Positions 54,636-64,000 of a DNA stretch of 64,000 bases are shown in pieces. Origin of the DNA: Gonocerus acuteangulatus (lineage: Eukaryota; Arthropoda; Insecta; Hemiptera; Coreidae); contig OX328124.1 in NCBI GenBank assembly GCA_946811695.1, forward strand, positions 61,750,704 to 61,814,703, read 5' to 3'. The notes below the pieces were generated by a model. It was not told the origin of the DNA. It saw only the letters and a list, made by a program, of their open reading frames with translations, and did not search any database. How positions within the stretch are numbered: the first letter of the stretch is position 1; each line of letters opens with the position of its first letter. A program made the position numbers and the translations under genes.

Positions 54636-54681
54636 TTTTTTCTCTCCCGGAGCATCTACTGCTACGATCATTAGCACCGTC
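54636..54681 (-). mobile_element. 5'-truncated SINE, tail only, with TSD
   Basis: Only ~46 bp of SINE tail (on the reverse strand, acggtgctaatgatcgt, agcagtagatgctccgggag and an A-run) is flanked by the exact 12-bp duplication caagggcttatt at 54624-54635 and 54682-54693. This is a completed target-primed insertion of almost nothing but the 3' tail. Confidence 0.7.
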
Positions 54682-54854
54682 CAAGGGCTTATTAACAAGG
54701 GCATATCAACAGTAATGTATTGAATTAATAATTATAAATAAATACATCAAGTTGGAAAATGTTGCTATCATTGCTAAGTAGCTATAAACTAGCTAGGAGA
54801 AACGCATTCAAAGATTTTATTCAAAATAAATGTATTAATAGTACTGGTACGATG

Positions 54855-54960
54855 GGCCAACGGCCACATTTAATACACCGGGTCCTTTAGATCACCGAAG
54901 TTAAGAAACGACGGGCTTGGCCATTACCTGAATGGGTACCGACCACTTGACGTTGGTATA
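54855..54960 (+). mobile_element. 5S-derived SINE head, partial copy
   Basis: ggccaacggccac, gatcaccgaagttaagaaac, acgggcttggcc and acctgaatgggtaccgacc match the 5S-like head of the SINE at 24240. The body and tail are absent; R219 units start immediately after it. Confidence 0.7.
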
Positions 54961-54962
54961 AT

Positions 54963-55402
54963 AAAAAGTCCGTCACGCAGGAGCTGCATAACTAAGCACT
55001 TTCCTCAGAATTTGGGTACTGTAGATTGCTTTCCAGAACAATTTGCTTAAAATATCCTACATAAATAAAATAAAAACATGAATAGTTCTCTTTTAAATTT
55101 GTAATGAATAACTGATCAATTAATAATTTGCTTCCAGAGTTATGTTTACAGATGGTACCTATTACACTACGTAATAAATACAAAAGTCCGTCACGCAGGA
55201 GCTGCATAACTAAGCACTTTCCTCAGAATTTGGGTAGTGTAGACTGCTTTCCAGAACAATTTGCTTAAAATATCCTACATAAATAAAATAAAAACATGAA
55301 TAGTTCTCTTTTAATTTTGTAATGAGTAACTGATAAATTATTAATTTGCTTCCAGAGTTATGTTTACACATGGTACCTATTACACTACGTAATAAATACA
55401 AA
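54963..55402. repeat. Tandem pair of R219 units
   Basis: Two ~218-bp units (54963-55181 and 55182-55402) join at aatacaaaagtccgtcac. Both closely match 1095-1318. They sit directly 5' of copy B of the modular element, the same order as at 1.1 kb. Confidence 0.85.
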
Positions 55403-56401
55403 ATCCTCATATTATCGTATTTTGATCTAACGCAGGAACCGGATACAGTCCCTCTCGCGCTCCTTGCGGCGCCTTTGTGAACCTATGTCTGGATGGCTTT
55501 TCTATTGAAGTATATTACAAAGTAAACCCCCCTTTCCGATTGACCGATTCAGCTCATTTTTACAACACTTTTTTTCTCATGAGTTACGCACGACGTATGC
55601 CGCGTTTCGTTACAATACAGCAGAAATTACGACTGGTATGAGTATATTAGGAATTTGGGTCCGGAGTAACCCCCCCCCCCCTTTTAATGAACCGATTTAG
55701 TTTATTTTTACAACACATATTTACCTGTAGATTACCACTACGAATACCGAGTTTCGTCGAAATGTACCAAAAATCACGGTTGGTAGTGGCGAATTGGTAT
55801 TGTGGGTCTGGAGTAAACCCCCCTCCTAATGAACCGATTTAGTTTATTTTTACATCACATATTTACCTGTGGATTACCATTACGAATACCGAGTTTCGTC
55901 GAAATACACCTAAAATCACGGCTGGTAGTGGCGAATTGGTATTGTCGGTCCGGAGTAAACCCCCCCCCTCCGTATGAACCGATTTAGTTTATTTTTATAT
56001 CTCACTTTTCTCTCTATATTACTAGTACGAATACCAAGTTAAGTTGAAATATAACAAATATTACGGCTGAAATGGTCAAATTAGTGTTTTGGGTTCGGGG
56101 TAAACCCCCCCTTCCGGTGGACCGATTTTGGTGGTTAACGAACTCGTTCAATCGTTTGCTAATTGAATGCTATATACCAAGTTTCGTGACGAAAAAACAA
56201 AAACTCTGGCCGCTATCGTGTTAACAGACACATATATATATATGCATATATATATATATATATATAGATATATATAAATTTTAACGGGGGTCATTTTCGG
56301 TGTCTACTAGGTAGGATCGATAAAGATTTGAAGAAATTTTTCAAAAATTCCGTCATGAGTCCAACCTCAATAGCTACTTTCCTTCGGAGGAAAGTGCTAA
56401 A
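55403..56401 (+). mobile_element. Modular (TA)n element, copy B
   Basis: Starts cctcatattatcgtatttt and ends ggaggaaagtgctaaa. It lacks a short part of the 5' region compared with copies A and C (the tagtggtagaaag segment) and has a C-run at ~55670-55681. It has the same internal ~142-bp modules and a TA run at ~56231-56274 interrupted by atgcat and atagat. Confidence 0.75.
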
Positions 56402-56402
56402 A

Positions 56403-57250
56403 AACCTCATATTATCGTATTTTGATCTAACGCAGGAACAGGATACAGTCACTCTAGTGGTAGAAAGCGCTCCTTGCGGCGGCTTTGTGAACCTACGTCT
56501 GACGGGCTTTTCTATTGAAATATATTACAAATTAAACCCCCGCTTTCCGATTGACCGATTCAGCTCATTTTTACAACACTTCTTTCTCATGAGTTACCCA
56601 CGACGTATACCGCGTTTCGTTACAATACAGCAGAAATTACGACCGGCATGAGTATATTAAGAATTTGGGTCAAGAGTAAACCCCCCCTTCTAATGAACCG
56701 ATTTAGTTTATTTTTACAACACATATTTACCTGTAGATTACCACTAAGAATACCGAGTTTCGTCGAAATATACCAAAAATCACGGCTGGTAGTGGCGAAT
56801 TGGTATTGTGGGTCCGGAGTAAACCCCCCCTCCTAATGAACCGATTTAGTTTATTTTTACAACAGTTATTTACCTGTGGATTACCACTACGAATACCGAG
56901 TTTCATCGAAATATACAAAAAATCACGGCTGGTAGTGGCGAATTGGTATTGTGGGTCCGGAGTAAACCCCCCCCTTCTAATGAACCGATTTAGTTCATTT
57001 TTATATCTCACTTTTCTCTCTATATTACCACTACGAATACTAAGTTTCGTTGAAATATAACAAATATTACGGCTGACATAGTCAAATTAGTGTTTTGGGT
57101 TCGGGGTAAACCCCCCCTTCCGGTGGACCGACTTTGGTGGTTAACGAACTCGTTCAATCGTTTGCTAATTGAATGCTATATACCAAGTTTCGTGACGAAA
57201 AAACAAAAACTCTGGCCGCTATCGTGTTAACAGACACATTTATATATATA

Positions 57251-57308
<58 letters not shown>

Positions 57309-57441
57309 TATATATAAATTTTAACGGGGGTCATTTTCGGTGTCTACTAGGTAGGATCGATAAAGATTTGAAGAAATTTTTCAAAAATTCCGTCATGAGT
57401 CCAACCTCAATAGCTACTTTCCTTCGGAGGAAAGTGCTAAA
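56403..57441 (+). mobile_element. Modular (TA)n element, copy C
   Basis: It follows copy B head-to-tail at aaagtgctaaaaaacctcat. Internal modules are at ~56660-57000 and a TA run at ~57241-57317, then the terminal hairpin and gctaaa. It is very similar to copy A (1319-2356). The 86-, 94- and 107-codon frames within it are repeat sequence. Confidence 0.8.
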
Positions 57442-59064
57442 AGGATGGGGACCTGAAGGTAGCTCAATGCTAATAGCCTGGTGTGTGTGTGACGGAAATA
57501 TTTAAGAAAATATAGATGTACAAGTTTTCTAAAAAGATTATATTCCAGCCGGGTTTGTAAGGAGAGAATTATATGTTTTTAATAGTAGACAATACTCTTT
57601 TCATGAAAGCCATCGGAGCGAAATGGTAAAGGAGCTTGGTCATGTGTGTCAAACAGATAGGAGGCGAGCGAGAAGGAAAGCGCCACGGTATCAGAGGTAG
57701 ATATGCTCGGAGAGGACAATGGCAACAATACTTCACAATATGGTCCTAAAGGCAGGAAATTACCAGTGGCAATTCATGCTAACTTCATGCAAACATAGCC
57801 AGCTACTAAATCAATCCCCTATACTAGCCAATTCACCTAACCAAATACCTCTGTGTGTACCTCATTTGGATTCGTGGCCACAGCGGATTATCAGGAGTGG
57901 CAATGGCCTCTGTGATTTACTTACCAAGTCCCGCAACACTATACATATTTTCTTTTTTATACATATGCATTGTATGAAATATTTGTTTATAGGTTTTAAA
58001 CAGATATCTCTTGGAAAAAACAAACTATTATGTTCCGAATTTGCATGTTTTTCCGGGACACGTGTCAGAAAAAATTTTGAATATACAGAATCAGGTTAAC
58101 AACTATTTGAAATAAAAAAAAAACTATTATTAATTAGTTCTGCTTGAAGAGACATGACTATGGTTTGGGCGAAACTTGCAGAGATAAAAAGTGGTGGAAG
58201 AGTCGTGATTCAAAGGTTTCAAAGTTATTAACATGGCGGACAGGTAAGGTATTGCATAGCGGTGGCACGGGTGGCAGATGATTTTTCGAATAAAGCTGTA
58301 GGGTGGTAACGAGGTAGGCAGTTAAGGTTAAGGAGTTAAATGAAATAAATTATTCGAGATTTGAGTAATAATGACTTGGTAAAGGACTCAGCCGAGGAAG
58401 GAGGAATTTGTGTATTCAAATCTCAGAAAAATAAGGAGTCAAATAATGTTTTAATTTTATTTTATTTTGTTTATGGCCGGAATCTTTTTTTAGGGAAATT
58501 AATTTGCTTTGAAATTGTTATTTTTGATGAGAGGTAAAAACCGGAATGAAAGCAAAAAAGAAAGAAAATAATCATTTGAATTTTACTTATAAGGCTCATT
58601 TGCTCAAGTAATACTAGATATAAAAATTAAACATGATGGTGTTTTTTCAATCATAAAAAAAAAATATTAGTTAAAAATTACGTTTAAGAAAAAAGGTCTC
58701 CTGACAAATTGCGATTTATTAAAAGAAAAAGAAAATGTTAAAAAAAGATGGTATAAGAAGAAGATCTAGAAAAGATGAGAGAAAATCCATTAATTCATGT
58801 AGTAGTGGAAGGGAAGGAAGGAAGGTAGGGAGTGTTTAAAGGTAAATCCAGGGATGGAAGGGATGATGGATTGGAAGATGTGCCCCCCTCCCTCTTTCAC
58901 AGGTGATAAATTATTCCATACCTTTAATATTGCTAGGACGTCTTTTTTTTTCCTATCTCCTCATTCTATCCTGACCCAATCACAACTATACACTATCACC
59001 GCCTCATGCCTAATATAGGTATTGGCTCTTCTTAAGATCTACTCATAGGATTGTGGGATTAATT
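57442..59064. other. Non-coding DNA with one unassigned ORF
   Basis: The 126-codon frame at 57719-58099 (MATILHNMVLKAGN..., with an FFFIHMHCMKYLFIG hydrophobic stretch) has no recognisable family or splice context and may be chance. GGAAGG repeats occur at ~58808-58830. Nothing else was recognised. Confidence 0.35.
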
Positions 59065-59545
59065 CTTTAAAATATGTCCGTCTCGCAGGAACTGCGTCAT
59101 CTTTGATCGTTGCCATAACGTTTTTGTACTTAGTGATATTTGAATTGCTTATAATTGATATAGTTAAAATTTTTAAGGAAACTTACAACACCAAAACCAA
59201 TGAAATATTGAAGAAAATGCGCCTATATGCACAGAAAACGTACAATAGCGCACATTAGTCATTCGTCCTCTTCGACATCCGCTCTGTAAGCTCTATTACA
59301 ATAATACACAAAAAAAAAACAAACATATATCTCATAGCTTGTTTCACTGGCATATTCATTTTACTGGTAAAATGAATTCAAACAAACGTAATGAACATTT
59401 TCAATGTTTTAAGCTCTTATTTCTCCGGCTGAGATCGACCTAACGAATTGAATTTCAGGACCTATTTTGTAGTCGTTTTAGTAAGTATTTGCAGGGTTAC
59501 CGTCCACATACTGCCACGATTTTCAAACTTTTATGAGAAAATTTA
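59065..59545. repeat. Dispersed modular repeat pieces
   Basis: 59065-59150 aligns with 13090-13175 (gtccgtctcgcaggaactgc onwards). 59400-59530 aligns loosely with 17515-17660 and 14590-14710 (cttatttctccg, aggacctattttgtag). The order suggests one old, decayed element type. Confidence 0.4.
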
Positions 59546-59867
59546 GCACATATATGAAAATTCCAAAACTTTTAGTCTTAATAAGGAATAGAGGATACCA
59601 ATCTATTTGAGAGAGAGCGAGAGAGAGAGAGAGCCTTTGAAGTAATTTTTATACTGCAATTATTTAATACATTAATTAATTTAATTAGTAAAAAGCAATA
59701 TAAATGGAACTAATTATTTCATCTTAGTATGGTAAGAGCTCTTTGGAGACATGTTTATTGCATTGATGTCAAAGCTTAATTTCTTTGCACTTTAAACATG
59801 ATCACACAACACTAATTCCTAAATAAAATTTAGAGGTTTCCTAAAAGACATGAACAGTATATCTTAT

Positions 59868-60764
59868 TAGTCCGAGAGCCAGTAACCGCACGTTCCATGA
59901 AGTGTTTTATGCACCTTGAAATTTTGCTGTAATGTACCTCTTGGGTAGAAAAGAAGGTATGTATGTGTTTCCTGGACATACCTTGGAACACCAGGTACTG
60001 CGCATTGGGGGAAGGCGCAAAACCATATTTCCCAAAAATAGAGTTTTTTCAGAAGCCAACTATCTTTAATGTAAAATTAAGATTTTACAATGAATAATAA
60101 ATAAGGCAGACACTTTTAAGGAGTATAACATGTAAAAAAAAAGACTTAATTCTTAGTTTGTATTCTAATATTAAATGAGAGTTTTATACGCACTGCCATT
60201 TAAACCGGAACAGCTGTACAAGATCATGTGAGCAAGAACCAATGAGAGCGCAGAGAATAACCACAACTGGCGCTGCTCTCATTCACTCTTACGGTTACAT
60301 ACAGTGCATTGCAGTCTTCATAGGCAACATCTATTTCTATGTTTCCTGATAATTAAACCCCACAAAAGTGTCTGCCCTTTTGTAATTATTTTCAAATATG
60401 TTTATTGAAGATGCTGTTTAAATCGCAGCGTGAATAAAGCACTTCATTTAAAATTAAAAATAACTTGGTACTTTGTTTTTTTTTTCTATTTATTTACATT
60501 TTAACCCCCTTAAAAGTGTCTGCCTTATTTATTATTCATTGTAAAATTGCCTTAATTTGCAATTATTTTACATTAATGATAGTTGGCTTCTGACTAAAAC
60601 ATTTGCCCTATGCGCAGTACGTATGTCCACGTATATATGTGTTTCCTGGAGGTATGTCCAGGAAACACATATATACCTTCTTTTAAACCCGAGAGGTACA
60701 TTATAGCAAAATTTCAAGGTGCATAAAACACTTCATGAAAAGTGCGTTACCATCTCTCCGACTA
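59868..60764. mobile_element. Long-TIR foldback element, copy 2
   Basis: Same family as 50845-51483. The TIRs run ~265 bp (left 59868 to ~60130, right ~60500 to 60764), sharing gaagtgttttatgcacctt, aatgtacctc, tgtgtttcctggacatacc, cttttaaggagt and gcagacacttttaa blocks. A 20-bp perfect hairpin (60631-60650 / 60657-60676) lies in the right arm. TA flanks both sides if the ends are gtc...gac. The length is 897 bp; no transposase. Confidence 0.8.
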
Positions 60765-60949
60765 TATTCTACAGCAATGCTCCGCGTTAATCGTCCAGAC
60801 GTCGGTGTGCCGAAATTTAAAAAAAAATACAGCAATGCAGGAGGGTATTAATCACCATGAACTGCAACAACAAAAAGTCAAATAAATAAACAATAATTTA
60901 TCATCCTAATTATTTATTATCACATAAAGCCATAATAAAGTTAAATAAA

Positions 60950-60952
60950 TAA

Positions 60953-60991
<39 letters not shown>

Positions 60992-61010
60992 TATATATAT
61001 AAATATATTT
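60950..61010. repeat. (TA)n microsatellite
   Basis: TA runs with aaat interruptions, just before the SINE TSD. Confidence 0.9.
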
Positions 61011-61020
61011 AACTTTATTT

Positions 61021-61022
<2 letters not shown>

Positions 61023-61068
<46 letters not shown>

Positions 61069-61231
61069 GGCGCATCTACATCTAGGTCATTAGCGCCGAC
61101 AACCAGGGTGCGGCGAGGAATTTTCCCAGCGAGCCCTGAGATGAGAAAATTCCTGCCGGAGGTGGGAATCGAACCCACCATCTCCCGCTTATGAATCCAG
61201 CGCGATAGCCACTAGACCACGGGAGACCCCC
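61023..61231 (-). mobile_element. tRNA-derived SINE, recent insertion with TSD
   Basis: A near-identical relative of 3480-3697. On the reverse strand it has gggtctcccgtggtctagt (A box), ggttcgattccc (B box), a body, the tail ggcgctaatgacctagatg...gcgccgt and ~44 A. actttatttaatt occurs on both sides (from 61012 on the left, merging with the T-run, and 61232-61244), giving a TSD of 11-13 bp. The intact head, long A-run and TSD mark a young copy. Confidence 0.9.
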
Positions 61232-61244
61232 ACTTTATTTAATT

Positions 61245-62160
61245 ATTGAGCATTTAACTTGTAGTGGCTCAGTTTTATAGTAGATAACTCCTGACTCTGG
61301 AAAAGCTTATGGAGTCAATTCCTATATTCTAGTCGCTAAGATATCGATTGTAGTCACATTGTGTGATCGACATTAAGGAAGGGTGCTTTTCCCGTCGCTA
61401 ATGAATGTATCAATTCGTACAACCAAAAAAAAAATACATGACTTATATAAATAAATAAATATTTTCAGAAAATGTATTTATTTTCATATTATTGAAGTCT
61501 ACTATAATATAACTTAATTTAAGTTAGGAAAGGCATTGAGTTATCAAGGAGGTGATAGCAAATAAAGTTAATAATAAAGACAGATGTAAGCCGAGCTATC
61601 GAGTAGAAGGAGATAAATGTGGAGGATTTAATGAAGAAAAAGTCTAGAAAGGCTAATCTCGGTAGAACAGTTACAGCTCCTAATCCAGCTTTCCTTCCAA
61701 CCTCCATTCTAAAGCTAAGGTCTTTATTAGGCCTTCAATGGAATTGACAGCCCCATTGATAAAAAATGATAACAGACTGCTCCAGTTAATTTTAGCAATT
61801 CATTCACCTTTGGGAGAGGGTTAAATATGAAATTTGATGTATTCTCGTTTAGCTTTTATTTATTTGCAGAATGTTATTTCAAAGGAGCGTTTCTATTGAT
61901 CCTAAACTCATGACATGATTACAGGATTGTATTATTTTTTTTCTTTACTAACGCTATCCATTAAACACATAATAGTGGAATGCTGTAGTTAATCTGAGCA
62001 ATTTATTAATCTTCGGAAGATAGTTAAATCTGAAATCCATATAGCTTCAATGTGTATAGTGTAATTCATATTGGGGGCTTAACATTATACCTCATTTCGA
62101 AGGCACGTGTCTACTGACTCAACTAAGTACGTTTTTTATTGAAATGTTAACTCATCCTAT
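61245..62160. other. Non-coding DNA, nothing recognised
   Basis: The reverse 62-codon frame at 61519-61707 has no family resemblance. Nothing else was recognised. Confidence 0.35.
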
Positions 62161-62191
62161 CTACTAGGATTCAAAAATAATCCCTGTCAAA

Positions 62192-62461
62192 ATGTATATA
62201 CCAGTATATGCGTGTCTCCATATCGGCCATTTTGGGTACTACCTTCAAATTGACATTAAACATTCCCATAATAAACAATTGTATGTTTTCTATTCACGTC
62301 AGAACGTACTGTATGATGAACCCATGGAGTGCTTAAGTTATTTTTATGCAACGGAACACGGTAGACGTTTCGCCCAAATAATGGAAAAGATGATTTGCGA
62401 ATATAAGCAAAACCGGTTCATTAAGAATAGATTAAATATGAATGGTTTCAGAAGAGAATGA
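62192..62461 (+). CDS. Unrecognised ORF, possible 3'-terminal host exon
   Basis: An 89-codon frame rich in C, H, G, M and Y (CLHIGHFGYYLQIDIKHSH..., then YFYATEHGRRFAQIMEKM), unlike the K/I/N/F-rich chance frames elsewhere in this AT-rich window. The frame is open back to 62168, directly after a pyrimidine-containing ctactag that could be a 3' splice site preceded by a gttaact branch-point-like motif. It ends in a tga at 62459-62461. I recognise no family. It may be a terminal coding exon or chance. Confidence 0.25.
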   Translation: MYIPVYACLHIGHFGYYLQIDIKHSHNKQLYVFYSRQNVLYDEPMECLSYFYATEHGRRFAQIMEKMICEYKQNRFIKNRLNMNGFRRE

Positions 62462-62464
62462 CAT

Positions 62465-63651
62465 AATATTTTATTTTTGTAATAGGAGTTGCGACAATTT
62501 CAAACGTGCAAAATGGAAGAGTTATTCAAAAAGTAAAAATACATCATTTCAGAGAAGCTAGAATTAAGGAGTTCTGTATCTGGAATATTACTTTCGGCTG
62601 GATGTGCTGCCAACTAATGACGTTTCAAACTTCTTCTCAAAGTTAATCTGAAAACCGCAGTCGTAACCACTTAAGTTTATTCCTCTTTCTCAGGGTACAA
62701 CTTTCAACCGACTTATAATTTCTTTTCATTGCTTGTTATTTCCGTCTTTGTCTCCACAATCTTTACCTTCAATATAAAGCTTAATTTTCAAAAATTATTT
62801 CGCGAAACAGCAAAGCTCTTTGGGCCAAAGGAACGACCAATAAATGGAAAACTGTCTTTTAATCTTACTTCTTTGAATATATTTTCCAAATGTTCAAAAC
62901 TTTATATTATTACTTACTTGCTATTATTGTGAGCTTCCAGTAAAGAGAAAATGTAATTAACCCTCTGAAAACTAATGTATTTTTTTTTTAAATTGTATGT
63001 GTTGATAAATTGATTCATGTCATATCTTTGCTATATCCAGCTATGCTTAATTCTGTATTTTGATTTTTTTTTCGTTGTTGATTAGGGGCGTCAGTGATAG
63101 AATTATACGCTTTTCGCCTAAGAACGAAGCGCTCAATCAACTAAATAAATAAAATATTTTAATCGGTTATCGGTCTAATTTCGTAATGTTTTCGAGGAAC
63201 ATACAACTTTTATACAGTTGTTGTATTTCAAATTTAGAGTGGTGCTAGATATTGCAGGGATGTAAATAAGTAGGTCAATTCATATGGGAGCAATAATCCA
63301 GGGCGTTAGGTGCATGTGTGTTTGGTGGGCAGTATCGGTCCAGGATTAATTGCCGTTTCGTCCCATGGGGGTGTTAACATTCCACCGCTGGCGACAAATT
63401 GGAGGCATGTTTTTCATCCGCTCGGTTGTCTCCCTGTAGGGTGAGCAACAACTATCTCACTACAACAAAAAATAAATAAAAAACAATGGCCAAAACGCCT
63501 CTGTCTTTCTAGGCCCCTCTTAAAATGACAAAAAAGTTTAAAACAAAGGTCGATATTGACAAGGGAGAAGAAAGAATTTACAGCGGGCTAGAAAAATGAA
63601 AGACATATAGCCTTGAATATTAAATTTACAGTATTTTTTTAAAGCAATGAC
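62465..63651. other. Non-coding DNA, nothing recognised
   Basis: A GC-richer patch at ~63290-63445 has no frame or family match. Confidence 0.35.
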
Positions 63652-63770
63652 TCTTTACAAGTCTGTCTTTTCATTTGGCGTCCTGCGGTTGCGCGCGAAG
63701 GTTTTTAATAACATTCTTTTGAAACCTTTCTTGAAATCAGCATCGATTCTACCTACTAGGCAACAAAAAA

Positions 63771-63831
<61 letters not shown>

Positions 63832-63882
63832 ACACGATAGCGGCCACAATGTTTGTTTTATCGAAAAGTAGCTTTCCCATAT
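63652..63882 (-). mobile_element. Modular (TA)n element, inverted fragment
   Basis: The reverse strand reads acattgtggccgctatcgtg, (TA)n (63773-63827), then gcctagtaggtagaatcgatg and tttcaagaaagg. This matches the ctggccgctatcgtgttaac-(TA)n-tctactaggtaggatcgat part of copies A-C. The terminal hairpin is not preserved. Confidence 0.65.
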
Positions 63883-64000
63883 ACAAACTTTTGGACTAGT
63901 TTTTTTAACCAGAGCATTAGCCATCTTTTAGAAAGTGGGTTTGACACTGGGGACAAAGGAATAATATGCTGAAGGTATTCAATATTGCTGAGTACTAAAC

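Noticed and set aside
61139..61228. Possible tRNA gene (A and B boxes)
   Set aside because: No complete cloverleaf; followed by a SINE body, shared tail and A-run with a TSD. The same holds for 398-470, 3600-3697 and 41505-41590.
1..64000. CRISPR arrays, operons, Shine-Dalgarno sites, riboswitches, bacterial terminators
   Set aside because: None seen; the content is that of an animal nuclear genome.

Overview
The window looks like AT-rich, gene-poor nuclear DNA of an animal, most likely an arthropod. The reasons are non-LTR retrotransposons of the I/Jockey type, tRNA-derived and 5S-rRNA-derived SINEs, hAT, piggyBac and Helitron-like pieces, a Penelope-like insert, a copia relic and very many (TA)n runs. 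The exact group cannot be read from the sequence. Nothing bacterial, viral or organellar is evident, and no host gene could be identified with confidence. The best candidate for a host coding exon is an unrecognised 3'-terminal reading frame at 62168-62461.

The centrepiece is a nearly intact, full-length I-type LINE at 4223-10462. It is flanked by a 12-bp target-site duplication (TSD). It encodes a gag-like protein with zinc knuckles (4649-5854) and a long ORF2 with endonuclease, reverse transcriptase, RNase H and a C-terminal CCHC. ORF2 is split by one 443-bp insert (7061-7503) that has its own 12-bp TSD. The insert has long inverted arms, an asymmetric 34-nt tail and a hammerhead-ribozyme-like motif on each strand, so I read it as a short Penelope-like derivative. 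Removing the insert and one TSD leaves 3663 nt, exactly 1221 codons, so the LINE was open when it was hit.

Around it lie decayed LINE pieces of at least three subfamilies: 18-257 (-), 11612-11895 (+), 19930-20447 (-, rearranged), 28537-31267 (+, YADD changed to YVED), 37245-38690 (-) and 40137-40800 (+, internally deleted). SINEs come as two tRNA-headed families and one 5S-headed family. The first tRNA family and the 5S family share one 3' tail, and 5'-truncated tail-only copies also occur, one of them bounded by a 12-bp TSD.

DNA transposon derivatives include a hAT MITE (27474-27952, 8-bp TSD), a piggyBac MITE (36209-36897, TTAA on both sides), two copies of a long-TIR foldback family (50845-51483 and 59868-60764), a 734-bp snapback (16423-17156) and a MITE with 29-bp TIRs (52756-53131). 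A copia relic spans 48876-50227. A modular repeat family built of ~120-142-bp units and carrying an internal (TA)n run occurs at 1.1-2.4, 17.9-18.3, 25.9, 33.5, 55.0-57.4 and 63.7 kb; related Helitron-like units lie at 15.4-15.8 and 48.1 kb.

The rest is AT-rich DNA without recognisable genes. The short open frames there are chance frames, frames through TA runs or frames in repeats.
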